A model generated the notes under the pieces. It saw only the letters and a list, made by a program, of their open reading frames with translations, was not told the DNA's origin and made no database searches. The position numbers and the translations under genes were made by a program. A stretch of DNA of 64,000 nucleotides from contig NC_064767.1 of the NCBI RefSeq assembly GCF_011397635.1, positions 19,642,537-19,706,536 of the forward strand. The letters run 5' to 3'. Position 1 is the stretch's first letter. Every line of letters begins with the position of its first letter. Shown here one piece after another: positions 32,051-44,700 of this stretch. This DNA is from Epinephelus fuscoguttatus. Lineage: Eukaryota > Chordata > Actinopteri > Perciformes > Serranidae.

Positions 32051-34524
32051 TCAATGGAATCGGTATTTTCGTGCAGGTTTGAGGTTGACGTACGTCTTCT
32101 TCATGTCCTCTGCCTCGTCTTTCTTCACAAGCTGATATCGCTCGCCTTTTGTGGTCACCACCTGGTTTCCGTGGTACCGAACTAACTTCTTAGGAGCCTG
32201 TAAAAAAAAATCAGAATGCACAATATTTATTGAACAAAAACAGTTTTGATAAAGCTTCATTTTGGATATGGAGAATAACCAGACTTACATCTTTGGGGGC
32301 GACAGGCCGGTGTGTTTTCTTATCATCCTCCCTGTCCACCAGCATGTACCTGTGGTGAGGATACAGAGTTATAAACACTAAAACAAAGAGGTGAGGCCAC
32401 TTTTGCTCTGTACAGGATAATAGCAATCTTACTCACTTCTCAAGGATGCTCTCTTTAAGTTTTTGGTCTGCCACTGTGGAAAAGCTCTTCCCATGGTTTA
32501 CCTGAGGCAATAAGATAACATCAAATTAGACTGCTTACATACACAATGCAGGCAGTGGCTGACAAGAAATGCAGTAGCAGTGCAGCACAGACTCACATTG
32601 AGAGGAGTGGGGCTGAGTTGGACATCGCCCTCTATGATAAGGCGCACCGCTTCCTCCATGTCTCCTTTGGCAATAGACAGGGCGCTGCGAGCCTCCGACA
32701 GGCTACACTTGGGAAACATCTCCAGCAGGTGTTGCTCCTGGGACTCCCACTCAGACACTGGTAACTGGGCATTTACACATTTATATTAGCTCAAAATTTG
32801 ATGGATGTAAACTAGTAGAACATGCACTGAAAATATACTAAATTACAGTGATTCAAACACTTTGAGAAAAGGAAAATACTGTGCTGATGTGTGCTGAGAT
32901 GATAACCTTGGCAGTGGCGCCCTCTGTCTGTGTTTTAAGGCACTGCGATTCTCTTCCTGGTGGAGGTTCAGCGGGCAGGGTGGTGAGTTTCAATGAAATC
33001 TCTTCTGTACTTGCCTTGGGCTCGTTTTCTTCATACGCTAAAAAGGAAACAAATTAACATCAGCACACTGTAGTGCAAATGCCAGGCTGCTGATCCCAAT
33101 CTACAAAGAGTGGCACTGCCCAATTAAGTTTACTCTGGTGACTCCTTTGTTTACAATCTGAACACGAGGGAACCACTTGGATGGGTAAGACTGCCACAGC
33201 ACTGCATTTCATAGAAATAAAAATAAAAGCAGTACCTGAGTTCCGAGCAGTGGCTAGTTTTGAAGCCAGATTGAACATCATTTCGCAGACTTTCACACTG
33301 CAAATGAAAAAAAAGAAACAAGTAATGTAGTTGTCTGGTTGTTTATCACAGAAACAGAACATTAAAAATAAAGAAAAAAGTCTGACCGCCTGTTAGGGGT
33401 GTGCCATATCATCTCATTCACAATAATACCGGTATAATTTTTAATGATATGCAAAATTCACATCCTGATACTCATGATATTTCGACTTGCTGGCATATTG
33501 ACGTCATACTGTTACCCACGACAACAACAAGCATGGCTGAAGGCAAAATTATTAGTGACTCAATGGTGGTTCCAAAAAGAGGAGCAGCTTCAGTAGTGTG
33601 GAATAAACTGTGGCGTCAGGCGAGGGAACTCATTCAGTGGCTCCTCTGGCAGCAGCACAGTGTCTCTCTGTCTCCTCTCTTGCCATGTGCATGGAGTCGA
33701 GGTCGTAAAGTTTTGTTTTGTCATAAACCTTTGGTCATATACACCTACGTGATGCTTGTGGCTCGACAAAAACTACATATATGTGAATGCGCGATAGTTC
33801 TGGTATCATAACAGCCTGTCACAGGTTACAGCATGATGATTAGAAGAGAAATGGCAGAGCATAAAGGTCCAGGTGGAAAAAAAAAAAACACCTCAATCAT
33901 TAAGGATTTTGCTTCAAGACAAGGAAATTGCCTGTTGATTTATATATAAAGATCCCAGGATAGTTTTGTATTTGGGAGCTGTTTAAATGTGTAATTTGTG
34001 GTAGATTTAATTTCATTGAGCTATTAATATTGTATACAGAAACTGAATCTCACAGTGAGTTACTGTTGTTCTTTACAAACTAAATAAATGAGAGATAAAA
34101 TTGATCATCTTTTTTAACAAATTTGTCATTTTGTCAAGAATATTGTTATCGCAAAAATACCCTGAAATATCACTATAGTATTTTAAGGCCATATCACCCA
34201 ACCCAAATGCCTGCTTACCTGTCAATTTCTGCAAAGCCAGGTATGTAAGCTTCTAGCATCTCTGCAAAGACCTCCACATCAAAGTTCTCCTCAACACTCT
34301 GCTGGGAGCCGAGGTCCTCCAGGACTCCAGTGATGTACGACAAAATAACATCATCCAGTGTGCTGCATTGAATAAAACAAAAGAAAATGTTACTGTAAAA
34401 CATCCATACTTCTTTTAAAACAATGCAAAAAAAGGTGTGAAAATGTTTACCTGAGATCTGCATCAGGAATATAAGCCTGGATAAATTCATGCAGCGCACT
34501 GTGGATGATTTTGTGGAGGTCCAT
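32051..34524 (-). CDS. cuedc2: CUE domain-containing protein 2, eight coding exons
   Basis: Ubiquitin-binding adaptor; mammalian CUEDC2 has been linked to IKK/NF-kB signalling, steroid receptor turnover and APC/C control (family knowledge). Coding exons in transcript order: 34524-34451, 34362-34219, 33297-33236, 33037-32907, 32764-32597, 32501-32437, 32349-32289 and 32197-32051; 852 nt, 283 aa, close to human (287). All junctions are GT/AG and in frame. The N-terminal region (1-95) is helical. Residues about 95-135 are a low-complexity, acidic/proline-rich linker. The CUE domain spans about 143-187, with the diagnostic MFP at 153-155. The C-terminus ends [13 protein letters not shown]. The start fits: ATG at 34524 is preceded by AACGCA and followed by G, and a splice acceptor lies 12 nt upstream, so exon 1 is non-coding. 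The gene converges on hif1an. Confidence 0.94.
33393..34207. mobile_element. hAT-like non-autonomous element in cuedc2 intron 2
   Basis: Starts TAGGGGTGTGCCATATCATC followed by AATAATACCGG, and ends with GGCCATATCACCCAACCCA. These are the imperfect inverted ends of a common teleost hAT family. The flanking words CGCCTGTT and TGCCTGCT might be an eroded 8-bp target duplication. The right end is about ten bases from the splice donor of coding exon 2. The interior reading frame at 33401-33811 has no catalytic transposase motif. Confidence 0.6.
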
Positions 34525-35460
34525 TGCGTTCTCCTACTGTGCAGGGCAGAAAATACAGAGGGTACAGATGGTCAGGGCAGTTTAAGTGAGCAGCAAACCT
34601 TAAATAACCAAGCAGTTGTCTCTCATGTACCAAATATGGCACACCAGCAGCGCAGACCTACATGGACATGTTACAAAAGCATATCTTACGAAAGCTAGGT
34701 TGTGAAACCTTGCTGCCGCAGCATCTTAGGCTGTGGCAGCTTCAGGTGGCCAGTATTGACTTTTACGACCGGCCTATAGGTACATGAACTTCTCAGTATA
34801 CTTCACAATTCATTTTAACAGTTAAGTTAAAGCCAGGATGCAACGGTTACTAACATTTAACTCGATAAGGAAGCCACTTAAAGTCGTGACTAGAGACAGT
34901 AAGTTGATGATGTCAAAGTAACCTTCTGTGTAGATGAAAAAATGTCATCAAACAATGCCTTTGTATCATTCTTATATAATAACCTTGTTCGGTTGTTTGC
35001 TTGGCTAGCTCGGTTTGTTAGCATTGCAGCTACTCGGACATCACTTATCAGCTAACATGTTAACTACTAACGCCACGGCTAAGCTATCATTAGCTGTATC
35101 ATTGCACCTCGCACAGCCTATTGTCTTACACCCTGTCATATTTCCTTCACTTAACAATTGTCCAGTTATAGCAACAATAACCTTCATATTCGTATCCTTC
35201 AAGAGAATAAGGGTACGTTGATAGCGAACCAGCGCTAGCTATGTTAGCTAACAATAACTGCTAGCTAACGTTTAACGCTCCATGCTAAGCTAACCTCGGT
35301 TACTCATATCAGAGCTACTTTAAATAGAGTAAAACTTACTGTGACTGAAATTACGGGGACATGAAGCTGTGAGTTTTCCCCAGATGTATTAGGGGGATGC
35401 TGGTCAGTGCAGTGGTTACAGGCTGTCTTTCCGCGATGCTAGCCCGCACGATTCAAAACA
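34525..35460 (-). promoter_or_regulatory. cuedc2: cuedc2 5'UTR, first intron and promoter
   Basis: A splice donor (A then GTAAGT on the minus strand) at 35340 pairs with the acceptor just before the start codon at 34537, giving a non-coding exon 1 at about 35340-35440 and an intron of about 0.8 kb. The intron contains a cluster of GCTAGC, GCTAAC and TTAGCTAAC words (34990-35300). The upstream edge has a CGTCA CRE half-site, an inverted CCAAT-like ATTGG and CpGs near 35430-35470. Confidence 0.5.
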
Positions 35461-35914
35461 TTGGCACGTCATTTCCTTTGATTGTAAACAGCCTGGTTAT
35501 ACATGCATGGGTCAGATGCATCTTTTGTGTGAGAAACTTCAATGGAGTGACTGTTTAACATGGATTTGACGTGCTGTGTAGAGCTAAGAAAAGATAACAT
35601 GTATTCTGTTTAAGGAAAAAAGACAGAAGCCACATTTTTTTTTAGATATAAATTACTGTTATATTGACTTTTTAATGGTCACAAAAACCCAATATGCTCC
35701 ACTCAATACTAAGATCAGACACTGAAGCATTACATTACTCTGAGCTCTGCTGAGTAATTGATGATTGGACTAATCAAAAGACAGAATGCATGTTCTTTGC
35801 AGATCAATTAGTCAATTTACAGAAAAAGACCTGCAGGATAATTAACTGTCCTGCACAATACCTGCATAATTCCTACAGGACTGAAATAGTCCTGAGGGAT
35901 GTTTTTGTAGTTGG

Positions 35915-36352
35915 TTATTAGCAACTATTTTGATTACTGATAAATTATTTGAGTCCTTTTCAAGCAAAAATGCCCCAAATGGCACCTTCAAAGTGATCAT
36001 TTTTAATTTTTCTTTTGTTACAATTTGAATATCTTAGATTTTGGACAAAACTAAATTTATGGGTGCTGTGATGGAAGGTTTTCATCATTTTCTTCTAGAA
36101 AAAACTCCTGTACACTATCTAATTTGCGAAATAATTAATTAATAATATAACTTTTTTTTGCAAGTTAAAGTTGTGTTCTGCTTGTCCCTCTCCTATGCAC
36201 CTGTTTGGACATAGATGTGGGAAGTATTATCTTGTTCTTTCATAATTTTCTGACATTTTATAGATCAAAAAATTAATTGATTAATCTAGAAAATAGTTGG
36301 CTGATTAGTTGACAATGGAAATAATTATGAGTTGCTGCCCAACATTACATGA
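35915..36352 (-). mobile_element. hAT-like repeat with inverted ends
   Basis: The right part (AATTGATTAATCTAGAAAAT then TTAGTTGACAATGGAAATAA, near 36274-36325) and the left part (TTTTGATTACTGATAAATTA near 35929) match the two ends of a very common teleost non-autonomous repeat. No coding sequence. Confidence 0.6.
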
Positions 36353-39300
36353 AAAACAAACAACAACAACAAAAAACAGCCAAACAATACAGAACAAAAC
36401 AAATAAAACCCTGTAAAGTTTCAAGACTAAGGACATAGACTTCAAAACTGCTTTTCTCATCCCCATATTTTCCTTTTTTTTTGTTTTATCCTTAATGAAC
36501 TCACGGAAATTATTTTAAATGCAGCTACATTACATGATTAAAACCTGCCCAGATCATAGTAGTTAGCTGATTGTCATTAATATTTCACATGTCACAACAT
36601 CATAATTATTCTACAGAGCATATCTGAGGCATTCATTAAGGGGAACATACACCAACATGTAATGTTTGAGTGAGTCTACAACAATGTGTGTGATATTTTC
36701 AGGCAACAAAAATCTTGAGGATGTCAGTAAGAAACAAAGTAAGGGACTCAAAGTACAAAAAAAAATAGGTGACCACAAACGAGAAGCGTCGTCTGCATTA
36801 ATATGTGTTTCCATAATAAATTTTACGGCTGCTCAGTTTTTTATTTTATTTTTTTAAATGTATTTAAATAAAAGGACAACGCACATTGATTAACATTTCT
36901 GTGCCAGTGTTAGCCAGCTGGCTAATTTTCAACTGCAGTCCTTTGGCAAGATGTTTTGAAACCAATAAAAGGCTAAAAAAAATCACAGGAGAATTCACAG
37001 GACAAAAACAGCATGCAGCAATGAAAGCTGCAGCGGAAAAACTCACTAATAAAATGTAATGTAATGTTCAAATCTTTTTCATGTATTCTAGCTGTCTTCA
37101 AGGCCTATTAAACCTAAGCTTTACAATTAAATATACATCTAACAGCTCGGTTCAGACTCTGACCCTCCATTCCTGCGGTGTCTGAACACTGGTCTAGCCT
37201 ACATTAGGCCAGTAAATAGTCTACTCTCACTTGGACATTATCTTATATCTTTTGCCAGATCCATACATAGTTGATGATCAAGGTGTTATCTGAGGCAACA
37301 TCAATGATGTCATCAGATCCTGCTCTCAGTTACCTCCGCCTGTGTTGGTATTATAGCAGATATGTACCTGTAAATCATTAATGCCCATTCAATTGTTTCC
37401 CTGCTCCCTTGGCAGTATCTCTTGTCGGCTGTAGTATTTCATGAGGGAAATATGGTACACGCCGCTGATAAAACAAGCAAGAACAATTCTCAAGTTGGCT
37501 GAACTCTGTTTCAACTCTGAGCTCATGGCTAGACAGGTGGGGCTGAGGTATCGGAGGAGAGTGTGTAAAATCTACAGCAAAGGAGAGCATCTCGGTTTCC
37601 TCCATGTGTGTTAACAGCTGACACTGAGAGCAGCCTGCAAGACATATAACACACATGCACGCACACACTCAGGAGCATCAATATACTGTAATGTTTTCAC
37701 ACTTAAAATTGTACAGACTCAAGCTTCATGCAACATTTGTTGACACTTACATACAAAGCCAATTCTTAAATGCAATGACACATTTAGTCACAGACAATAA
37801 TGAATGATTTAAAAGCTACATAAATCTTGCAATTAATCATGTTTCCATCCTCTCCAATGTAGAATTCAGTGGTAAATATTAACTCATGCTGACAGACCTA
37901 CTAAAGCGGAAACTGGCTTTTAAAGTGAAAGATGTCCCAACACAAGGTGGCAGCATTGAGTTATCAGTGACAGCAGGAACTCATCCGCATCTCTGAGAGA
38001 TGGTTTGCTCTTGACACCTTCCTGCAGAAACAGAACAACAAAAGAGATTTACGGCTAATGTAAGGTCCACAATAGTTTATAGCATCCTTGGATGGCAGAC
38101 ACATTGCCATTTTTAAAACAGCCCTATTCATTCTGTATCACAGTTACCTTAAAACACAGAGGTTGTGAGTGGAGTTAAGCAGGGGCAACATACTTGTGCT
38201 TAAATTCGGTGAGATGCCATCAGAAATAAGTGTAGCTGATGTTTTTGTGGAGGGAGAAGTTATCTTTTGTTCAGGCCTATCAGGGAACAACAACTCAGAC
38301 TGCTACAGTTAAATAAATTTGGGTAGTTTTGCAGATTTGCCTTTGCTTTTGTGTGACCCAGTGCGAAAGGGAGCATGCATTTACTGCTGCATCCTCAACC
38401 ACTGTACTTATTCAGTTTAAATTAATGCATAATAACACACTGCATAAGAGGAAATTTCAGGTTTTATTTAACTAAGGTGACTATAGAACAAATAACCTAT
38501 CTCTTAGGTGAAATTAGCCTCACTTAAAAGACAAAACCACTTAATTGCAAAGGTTGAAATACTCTTTTGGTTTGATTTTCTTCTCACACCTCCACAAACA
38601 GTATCACAAGAAACAAACATCCTGAGAAACACACGGACGTTCAGTTGTATAATCACTGTAGAACATATAAACACACACAATAAGTCAAATCAATGTATAC
38701 AAATGTCATACACCTGAGATAATAACAAGGAACATATTGCACCTTTAGCCTCGAGCAACACTATTAATAAGAATTGCCACTGAGTGAATAGAATGGTTGA
38801 GTTAAAACGGTGTGACAGAGCCATATCCCTGTGAGTTCTGTGCATGTTTGTGACTGTGAAATAGATAATTATATATATTATATGTATCTAAAGTTTGAAA
38901 GGCAGTGTTTGTCCAAAAGGGAAGCCAATTTTGAGTTTGTTCTGCATTTAGGCGACAGAACAAGACTGTTCTGCAAATATCCAAGAGGTATTTTATTCAA
39001 ACAAGACAGAAATTGTTTAAAAACGTATAAACTCATATACATTACACATTATTATAAGGTTAGGACAAACCTTAATGTGTGCTAATGGTATGTTTATACA
39101 TTTCTGTCCCTATAAGCCAGGGTACAATCAAGCATGTCATGCAACAATGTCGAGGCAGGGCACATAATGTGGATATTGTACTGGTGGCACAGATTTCCAT
39201 TTTCACACAGACAATGGGGACTGGGGGTTGGCTGGGAGGGGATGTCTGAGCAAAAAAAAAAAAATTACAATTCTCATCAGAGTCACCAAAACACTGAATG

Positions 39301-42300
39301 ATTTACTGCCAAATTAATTACCCTTTACCCAACTTTAGACAATAATGCTCGGAGCTGTCTGTTGGAACAGTATTATTCTATTAACGTTCGATTTGCGGTT
39401 CAGCCAGAGTGACTTCATATTTAGATTTTATTGTATTTTCTTAGTGAATGTGTAGCATTGCATCCACAATAGAAAGGCTGAGAATTATCTGATATTTTCA
39501 GTTAAATCACCTGTGCAGCAGAGATGGGATCAGCACATTATTTGGAGGGAGAATTTGTTAAAAATTTTTAAACACTTAACATATCTGTTCCAAAGCACTA
39601 CAAAAGGTGCATTTACAGAGTGAATTCAAGCACAGTACAGTTTAATTAATTGAAACTTTTGCAATATAAGACCTCCTTTACGATGATAACCCATCTTTAA
39701 TCAAATCTAAGACTCACTAATCATTTCACCTCTCTCTGCTTGGTTTTGAAGGTCGTGTAATTCAAAGCATTATTGTGTGGATTTTTACACACGTACAGTG
39801 TTAACAACACTTGTGAAATCAAAGTTGGCATATGTTTTTAATTAAATTTTACCCCCTTTTTTTAATTTATAAGGAGCGGCAGGTTAGTAACTTGAACGGA
39901 CTTGGAGCACGGGAGTGAGATTAGCTGGCTGGTTGTCCGAGGGTGCGGCTGACCTGGTCCAGATCCGGGCCACCTGTGTGGGCTAGCCTGCCCTCCCGTC
40001 TGCCTCCTGTACTGTCTCCAGGAAGTGGTCACCAGGCTGCTCATTGCCACTTTTTCCCCTCCACTTCAACTTCCAAGAGTGCAGGGTAAGACAGGGCATG
40101 TAGACCATGAAGCCTGCACAAAATTGTCTCAAATTAAATTGAACAAAAATACATATTTAATGCAGAAAAAAGAGAATCTTTAAATGTAATATGCAGTGGA
40201 TACTCCCATGCAAGATGTCTGATATAATCATTTTAGTTTTGCAGTAAAGAAAAGTTTTGTTAGGCATAATAAGGCAATGGGTGCAATAAGTAGGGCGATT
40301 CAGAACACAAGTAGCCCAGGTTCATCTCAGTAAATGGGTTGGTCTCCCTTGTCTTGGTCTGTGTGTCTCTGTTCAGCAGTCGATAGGTTAACCTGCCTGT
40401 GGCATCCATCTTGTGTGGCCCCCCTCGCATTACCATTGATCTGAAGGAAATAAAGAGCACACGTGTTATTATATACAGCCCAGAAAAACACCCTCTCACA
40501 GTGATGGAGTGAACAGGCCAAATGTATGAAATATCGCCCCTCCGACATATTCTGTCTTCCTGTCAATAGCGCAGCCTTTGCCCACAACCTGGATCAATAG
40601 GGACTTATCTTTTCATGATAACACATAACGATGTTGTCTGTTGTCTTTTTCTGATATTGAAGTTCTAATTCTATTCCTCCGCCTTTTTAAATCACCCACA
40701 CTGATATGTATATTTGGCCGTGCCTTTGTAACAATTTATTTTCATTGTTTTTTTCCTGTTTCCTAAAGATATAATATTGGCGTGGGCCTGCTAGTCTGAG
40801 ACATGGCAGTTACAAATTTACATGTTGGTTTTCTGGACGTTTCTCTGAAGCTTTTGGGGGTCTCTCATGTGTGAGACTGCTCAGCGGAGAGAAGACACCC
40901 CTCTGTAAAAACATCTGTTGTGGAAATGGCTGTCAGACTCCCTTTTGTGGGCTCCGTCTCTTCTTTGCACAGAGATTGTCATTTGTTTTGATCATTTATG
41001 TGGGTGAATGCATAATGATAAAAAATCTGGAGAATGTACCCATGCAGTTGAGCAGTCTACAGTTGGGCTTTTATTTTTTAATTTTTATTTTTTGTACGGG
41101 AAAGGAACATTTCTCTCTGATTTAGTGGCTTCGCGGTCTGCACACTGAGGCATGTCATGTAACTTTGTTCTTTAATGTAAAAGTAAACTATAATGCACCG
41201 TTAGCGATATGACAAAGTTTCTAGAAATATTTTTGCAATTAAACATTTCAGTAAGCGTACGTTCTCTGTACATTAGTGTACAGCGACAAGCTGCTCAAAG
41301 ATGATAACAAAAAACACCCTTTAATTATTCATGATGTGGTGATCGTTATCATGTGTGGAAGAAGTCACTGGAAAATAGAAATTGGCATTGTTTTGTATTG
41401 TTTTGTGATTTTATTGTGGAAAATGCAGTTTCTCTTTGCACTAAATTAAATTACATACTGCAGTCTGTAGTCAGTGTAATCTGATACAAAGTAATTTCAA
41501 ATAAATGCTGTTAACAAGGACAATATCATCCCAAAGTGATAAGTATTAAGGTTTTTTGCCTTGGCTTCTGAAATGTATTGCCAACAAAAGCTTTGACTTT
41601 CTTTCAGCCCAGGGTGCAGTGATGCCACTGTTCTCCACCTACACAGGAAGTGTTTTTAGAGTACCTGTCCAGCAGTGCCACAAGGCATATCACCTCTATG
41701 TACTCCGAGGTCAGCTGCCATTGATCTCAGTCAAGCTGCTCCATCAGCTTCTCACTGCTCAACAGTATCGTCCACTCAAAACATGAAACAAATGAATTCC
41801 AAAATTATACGGATTACATTCAGACAAGACAAGAAGTCAAGTTTTTAATGCTTGTATGTTCTTCCCGTGTTTCTTTAACTATAAAAAACAGGGACATTGC
41901 TGCATTGTTGTATGATTGGCACCAATTAAGGAATTTGTGTAAGTGCATTGTGACAGTTGACTAATCCAGCCAGAGTTGGACCATGTATCTATGTAAGTGA
42001 CAAGTACTTTGACAGTGTCTTCTAATAACGTTGTTAGGCAATAGAAAAACTGCTCTGGCTGGACATATTGTATTTCCTGTGAGTCCCGAGAGCTTGTTCG
42101 GAGTTGTTTTGAAGCATAGCATCAATTTTTGACCATGTTAGACATGAAGCATTTGCTCAGTTTACACACTGGCTGAAACCAGAGTGTCACATGGGTTTAC
42201 AGTGCAAATCCTCATGTTATGTTCAAGTTTTGTCAAGTATGTGTGAGGTCAGGGCTGGTGAGTGTAGCATTTTCAGTTTTGATTTCCTCATAAACACATT

Positions 42301-42600
42301 CAAATAAAATAAAACCAAAATGTGCTTTAATGTATTCTCATGTCTTTCATCAACACAGGGCTAATTCTGTGTAAAGTAACCCAAACATTGTGCATGAGAT
42401 CTGGTTTAAAAGGTGTAAAGATATCTGCATTTATATGATCCATAACAGCAAGATCCCTGCATGAATTAATGGGACGCCTGTTTTGCGATTCTATGATTTT
42501 CCTGCAGAACAGGTGAGTGTTTGAGCGGAGTGACACCTCATAAACTAGCTGATAACCTGTTCCTGTGTCTTCTTATCTGTCTTCCAGACAATCCCTGGTC
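36353..42600. other. Gene-free, AT-rich stretch
   Basis: No exon, RNA gene or sharply bounded repeat was recognised over about 6 kb. Short frames at 40260-40587 (minus) and 41556-41786 (plus) have no recognisable domain. Part of it (about 40300-40620) has a balanced, non-repetitive texture. Confidence 0.4.
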
Positions 42601-42999
42601 CCTGAGCACGCTGTCGTTTCCCCTCAGGCCCATTATCAGATCCCCTCCGTAGGCTCCCAGCAGCTGCAGTTATTGTGGAAGACTCGACTTTTATAGCCCA
42701 TGATGTCTGTGACAACACCAGCTTTTATGAGTGAGTACATGTTGTCTTGTGGTCGTTGGGATGTTAGTTTCCTTCTTCTTCTTTTTTTTGTTTTGACTGA
42801 GAGGCTTCCTCCTAATTTGTTTACTTTTTCCTCATCAATTAAAATCTTAATATTAAATTCCTTAAAGTTTACAACACACCTGACACAGTATTTTTTGGCA
42901 AACAACTGGAGAAAATAGAAACATTTTTTCAGTGGCTAATATAGTGAAAAATCTAAATAATCAAACAAAAAAGGACAAAGCACAGAAAAGCCAGTTGCA

Positions 43000-44700
43000 G
43001 ACTTTAACGCAATGCCAAGGTTATTGTCAAATATTATATCATTAATCGTCATTTTCCAATCATGTTTCGTCACTGATCGGCCTCTCGTGCTATCTGTGGG
43101 AAATGTGTTATCTCCCTCTGCCATTCATGTACACATTTATTGGATTCCAAGTCTCTGGGATCAATCTTTTGGCCACCAGAGGAGCATAACTAATGGCAAC
43201 ATTAGAATGGCTTTGTGAGAGGGACTGGCCGGATGCGGGTTAACCAAGCAGGAAATAATCTAGGATTTTATATCCTGCATGAATGGCCATAGGATATGCT
43301 GAGAATAAATTAATCCCCCCCAAAATTTTAGCAGTGAGGTTATCTTTTAACAGTTTCAGAGGGACGGGTGGTTTATTTGGCTGATTTTTTTTCTCCTAAA
43401 GGGGGGTGAGTTTTCTCCCCGCATGCACACATGTGGAATTTCTCGGCAGATAATGACCGTCATCTTAATGCTCAGCCAGGGTCAGACTATCTATTCTGCC
43501 TCTGACCGCAGGTCTAGACGGCCTTCCTCTGGAAAGCCTTTTTTTCCCCTCTTCCTTTTGAAGACCCACTTCTATTTTCCTGTTGTGCCCAAACAAGGAT
43601 TTTATAAAATGGGTGACATCGCCACACAAGCTGTCTGCCGAATCCCCCTTAATTAAAGTGACGTTTAAAGCCTTCCTCAGACACTAATAAACCCCCTCTC
43701 CATTAAGATCCTCCTAATTACTGTGTGCAAAGGAAAAGGGGACACACACAGACAGACAGTGTGGAGGTAAGCCTGCTGGCATTTGGCCCCATAAGCTGAG
43801 CGCCACACAAAAGAAAATGTCCCCTGGGTTACCCATCCTACCAGAGAGGTTTCTTTTTTTTCTCCAGCCTCTCTCCCCCTCTTGTTGTTTTCTTCTTTAT
43901 GAATGAAAGTATATGACATGTGGGGCTGAGAGTGTCCATTCATGGAGCTGGTGGAATGTGTGAATAAGGGCTTTGAATGAGGCATGAATCACAGCCACCT
44001 GATTAGTCATTAAGCAGTCTTTTGACATTACCATTGTTTAAATGTGCATGGTGGAAGTGAGAGTGCTGTCATCTATAAACACCCGTTCAGTCAAGTGAGG
44101 CTGATTAGAAAAGTTAGATATTCAGTGTAAACTGAGAGATGCATTAATCTTCCCAGGGAGCATTTTCAAGCATGTTCCTCAGTGGACCAATTAAAAAACA
44201 TTTTGAAAAGTTTATTTAGTAAACTTTGATACATCGGATGTTAGTCCCACGTTAGTCCCACATGGCTTTATAATGGCTTAAATGGATGTGGACAAGAGAA
44301 TCTCATAGGATTACACGTCACACTGAGCCACAAGTACAGAGTGTGTGGACAGTCACCACAGCTTCGGTGGCAGGGCCCTGCCCAGAAAGGTTAAACGTGT
44401 TTGGTTCATGTCCTGGTCTGCAGATTAATGACATTAACGAAGTTTCCATTAGTCGTGCAACTGGGGGAGACATGGGCGTCCATGCGGAAAGCCACATGAC
44501 CGAGGCAGAGATAAGAGAAAATGAAATACGTCTTCGTGGAGACAGGAGGGGCCAGGAAGTGCCACTCCAAATTAGCCGCAGGCCCAGTTTGTTGTTACTT
44601 CATTAACCCAACAGCCCCGGGAAAAATAAAAAGAGGGGTCACAACCTCACAGCAACGGGGAGGCCTGAAATTTGCAAAGAGAGGCTCCTTCAAACTTTGT
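43000..44700. promoter_or_regulatory. Candidate conserved non-coding cluster
   Basis: Non-repetitive, GC-balanced sequence with many homeodomain-type cores, for example CTTAATTAAAG near 43649 and CCTAATTACTG near 43713, and very few transposon traces. It contrasts with the AT-rich DNA on both sides. Long frames here are interrupted and domain-free. Enhancer function is inference. Confidence 0.3.

Noticed and set aside
33401..33811. 136-aa open frame in cuedc2 intron 2
   Set aside because: It lies inside the hAT-like element but shows no transposase catalytic or zinc-finger motif, so it is not called as a gene.
39862..40587. Overlapping minus-strand frames near 40 kb
   Set aside because: Despite balanced composition, the peptides have no recognisable domain and cannot be joined into a convincing gene.
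41556..41786. Possible small exon near 41.6 kb
   Set aside because: The frame is open but unlike any family I know, and it lacks clear splice or promoter signals.
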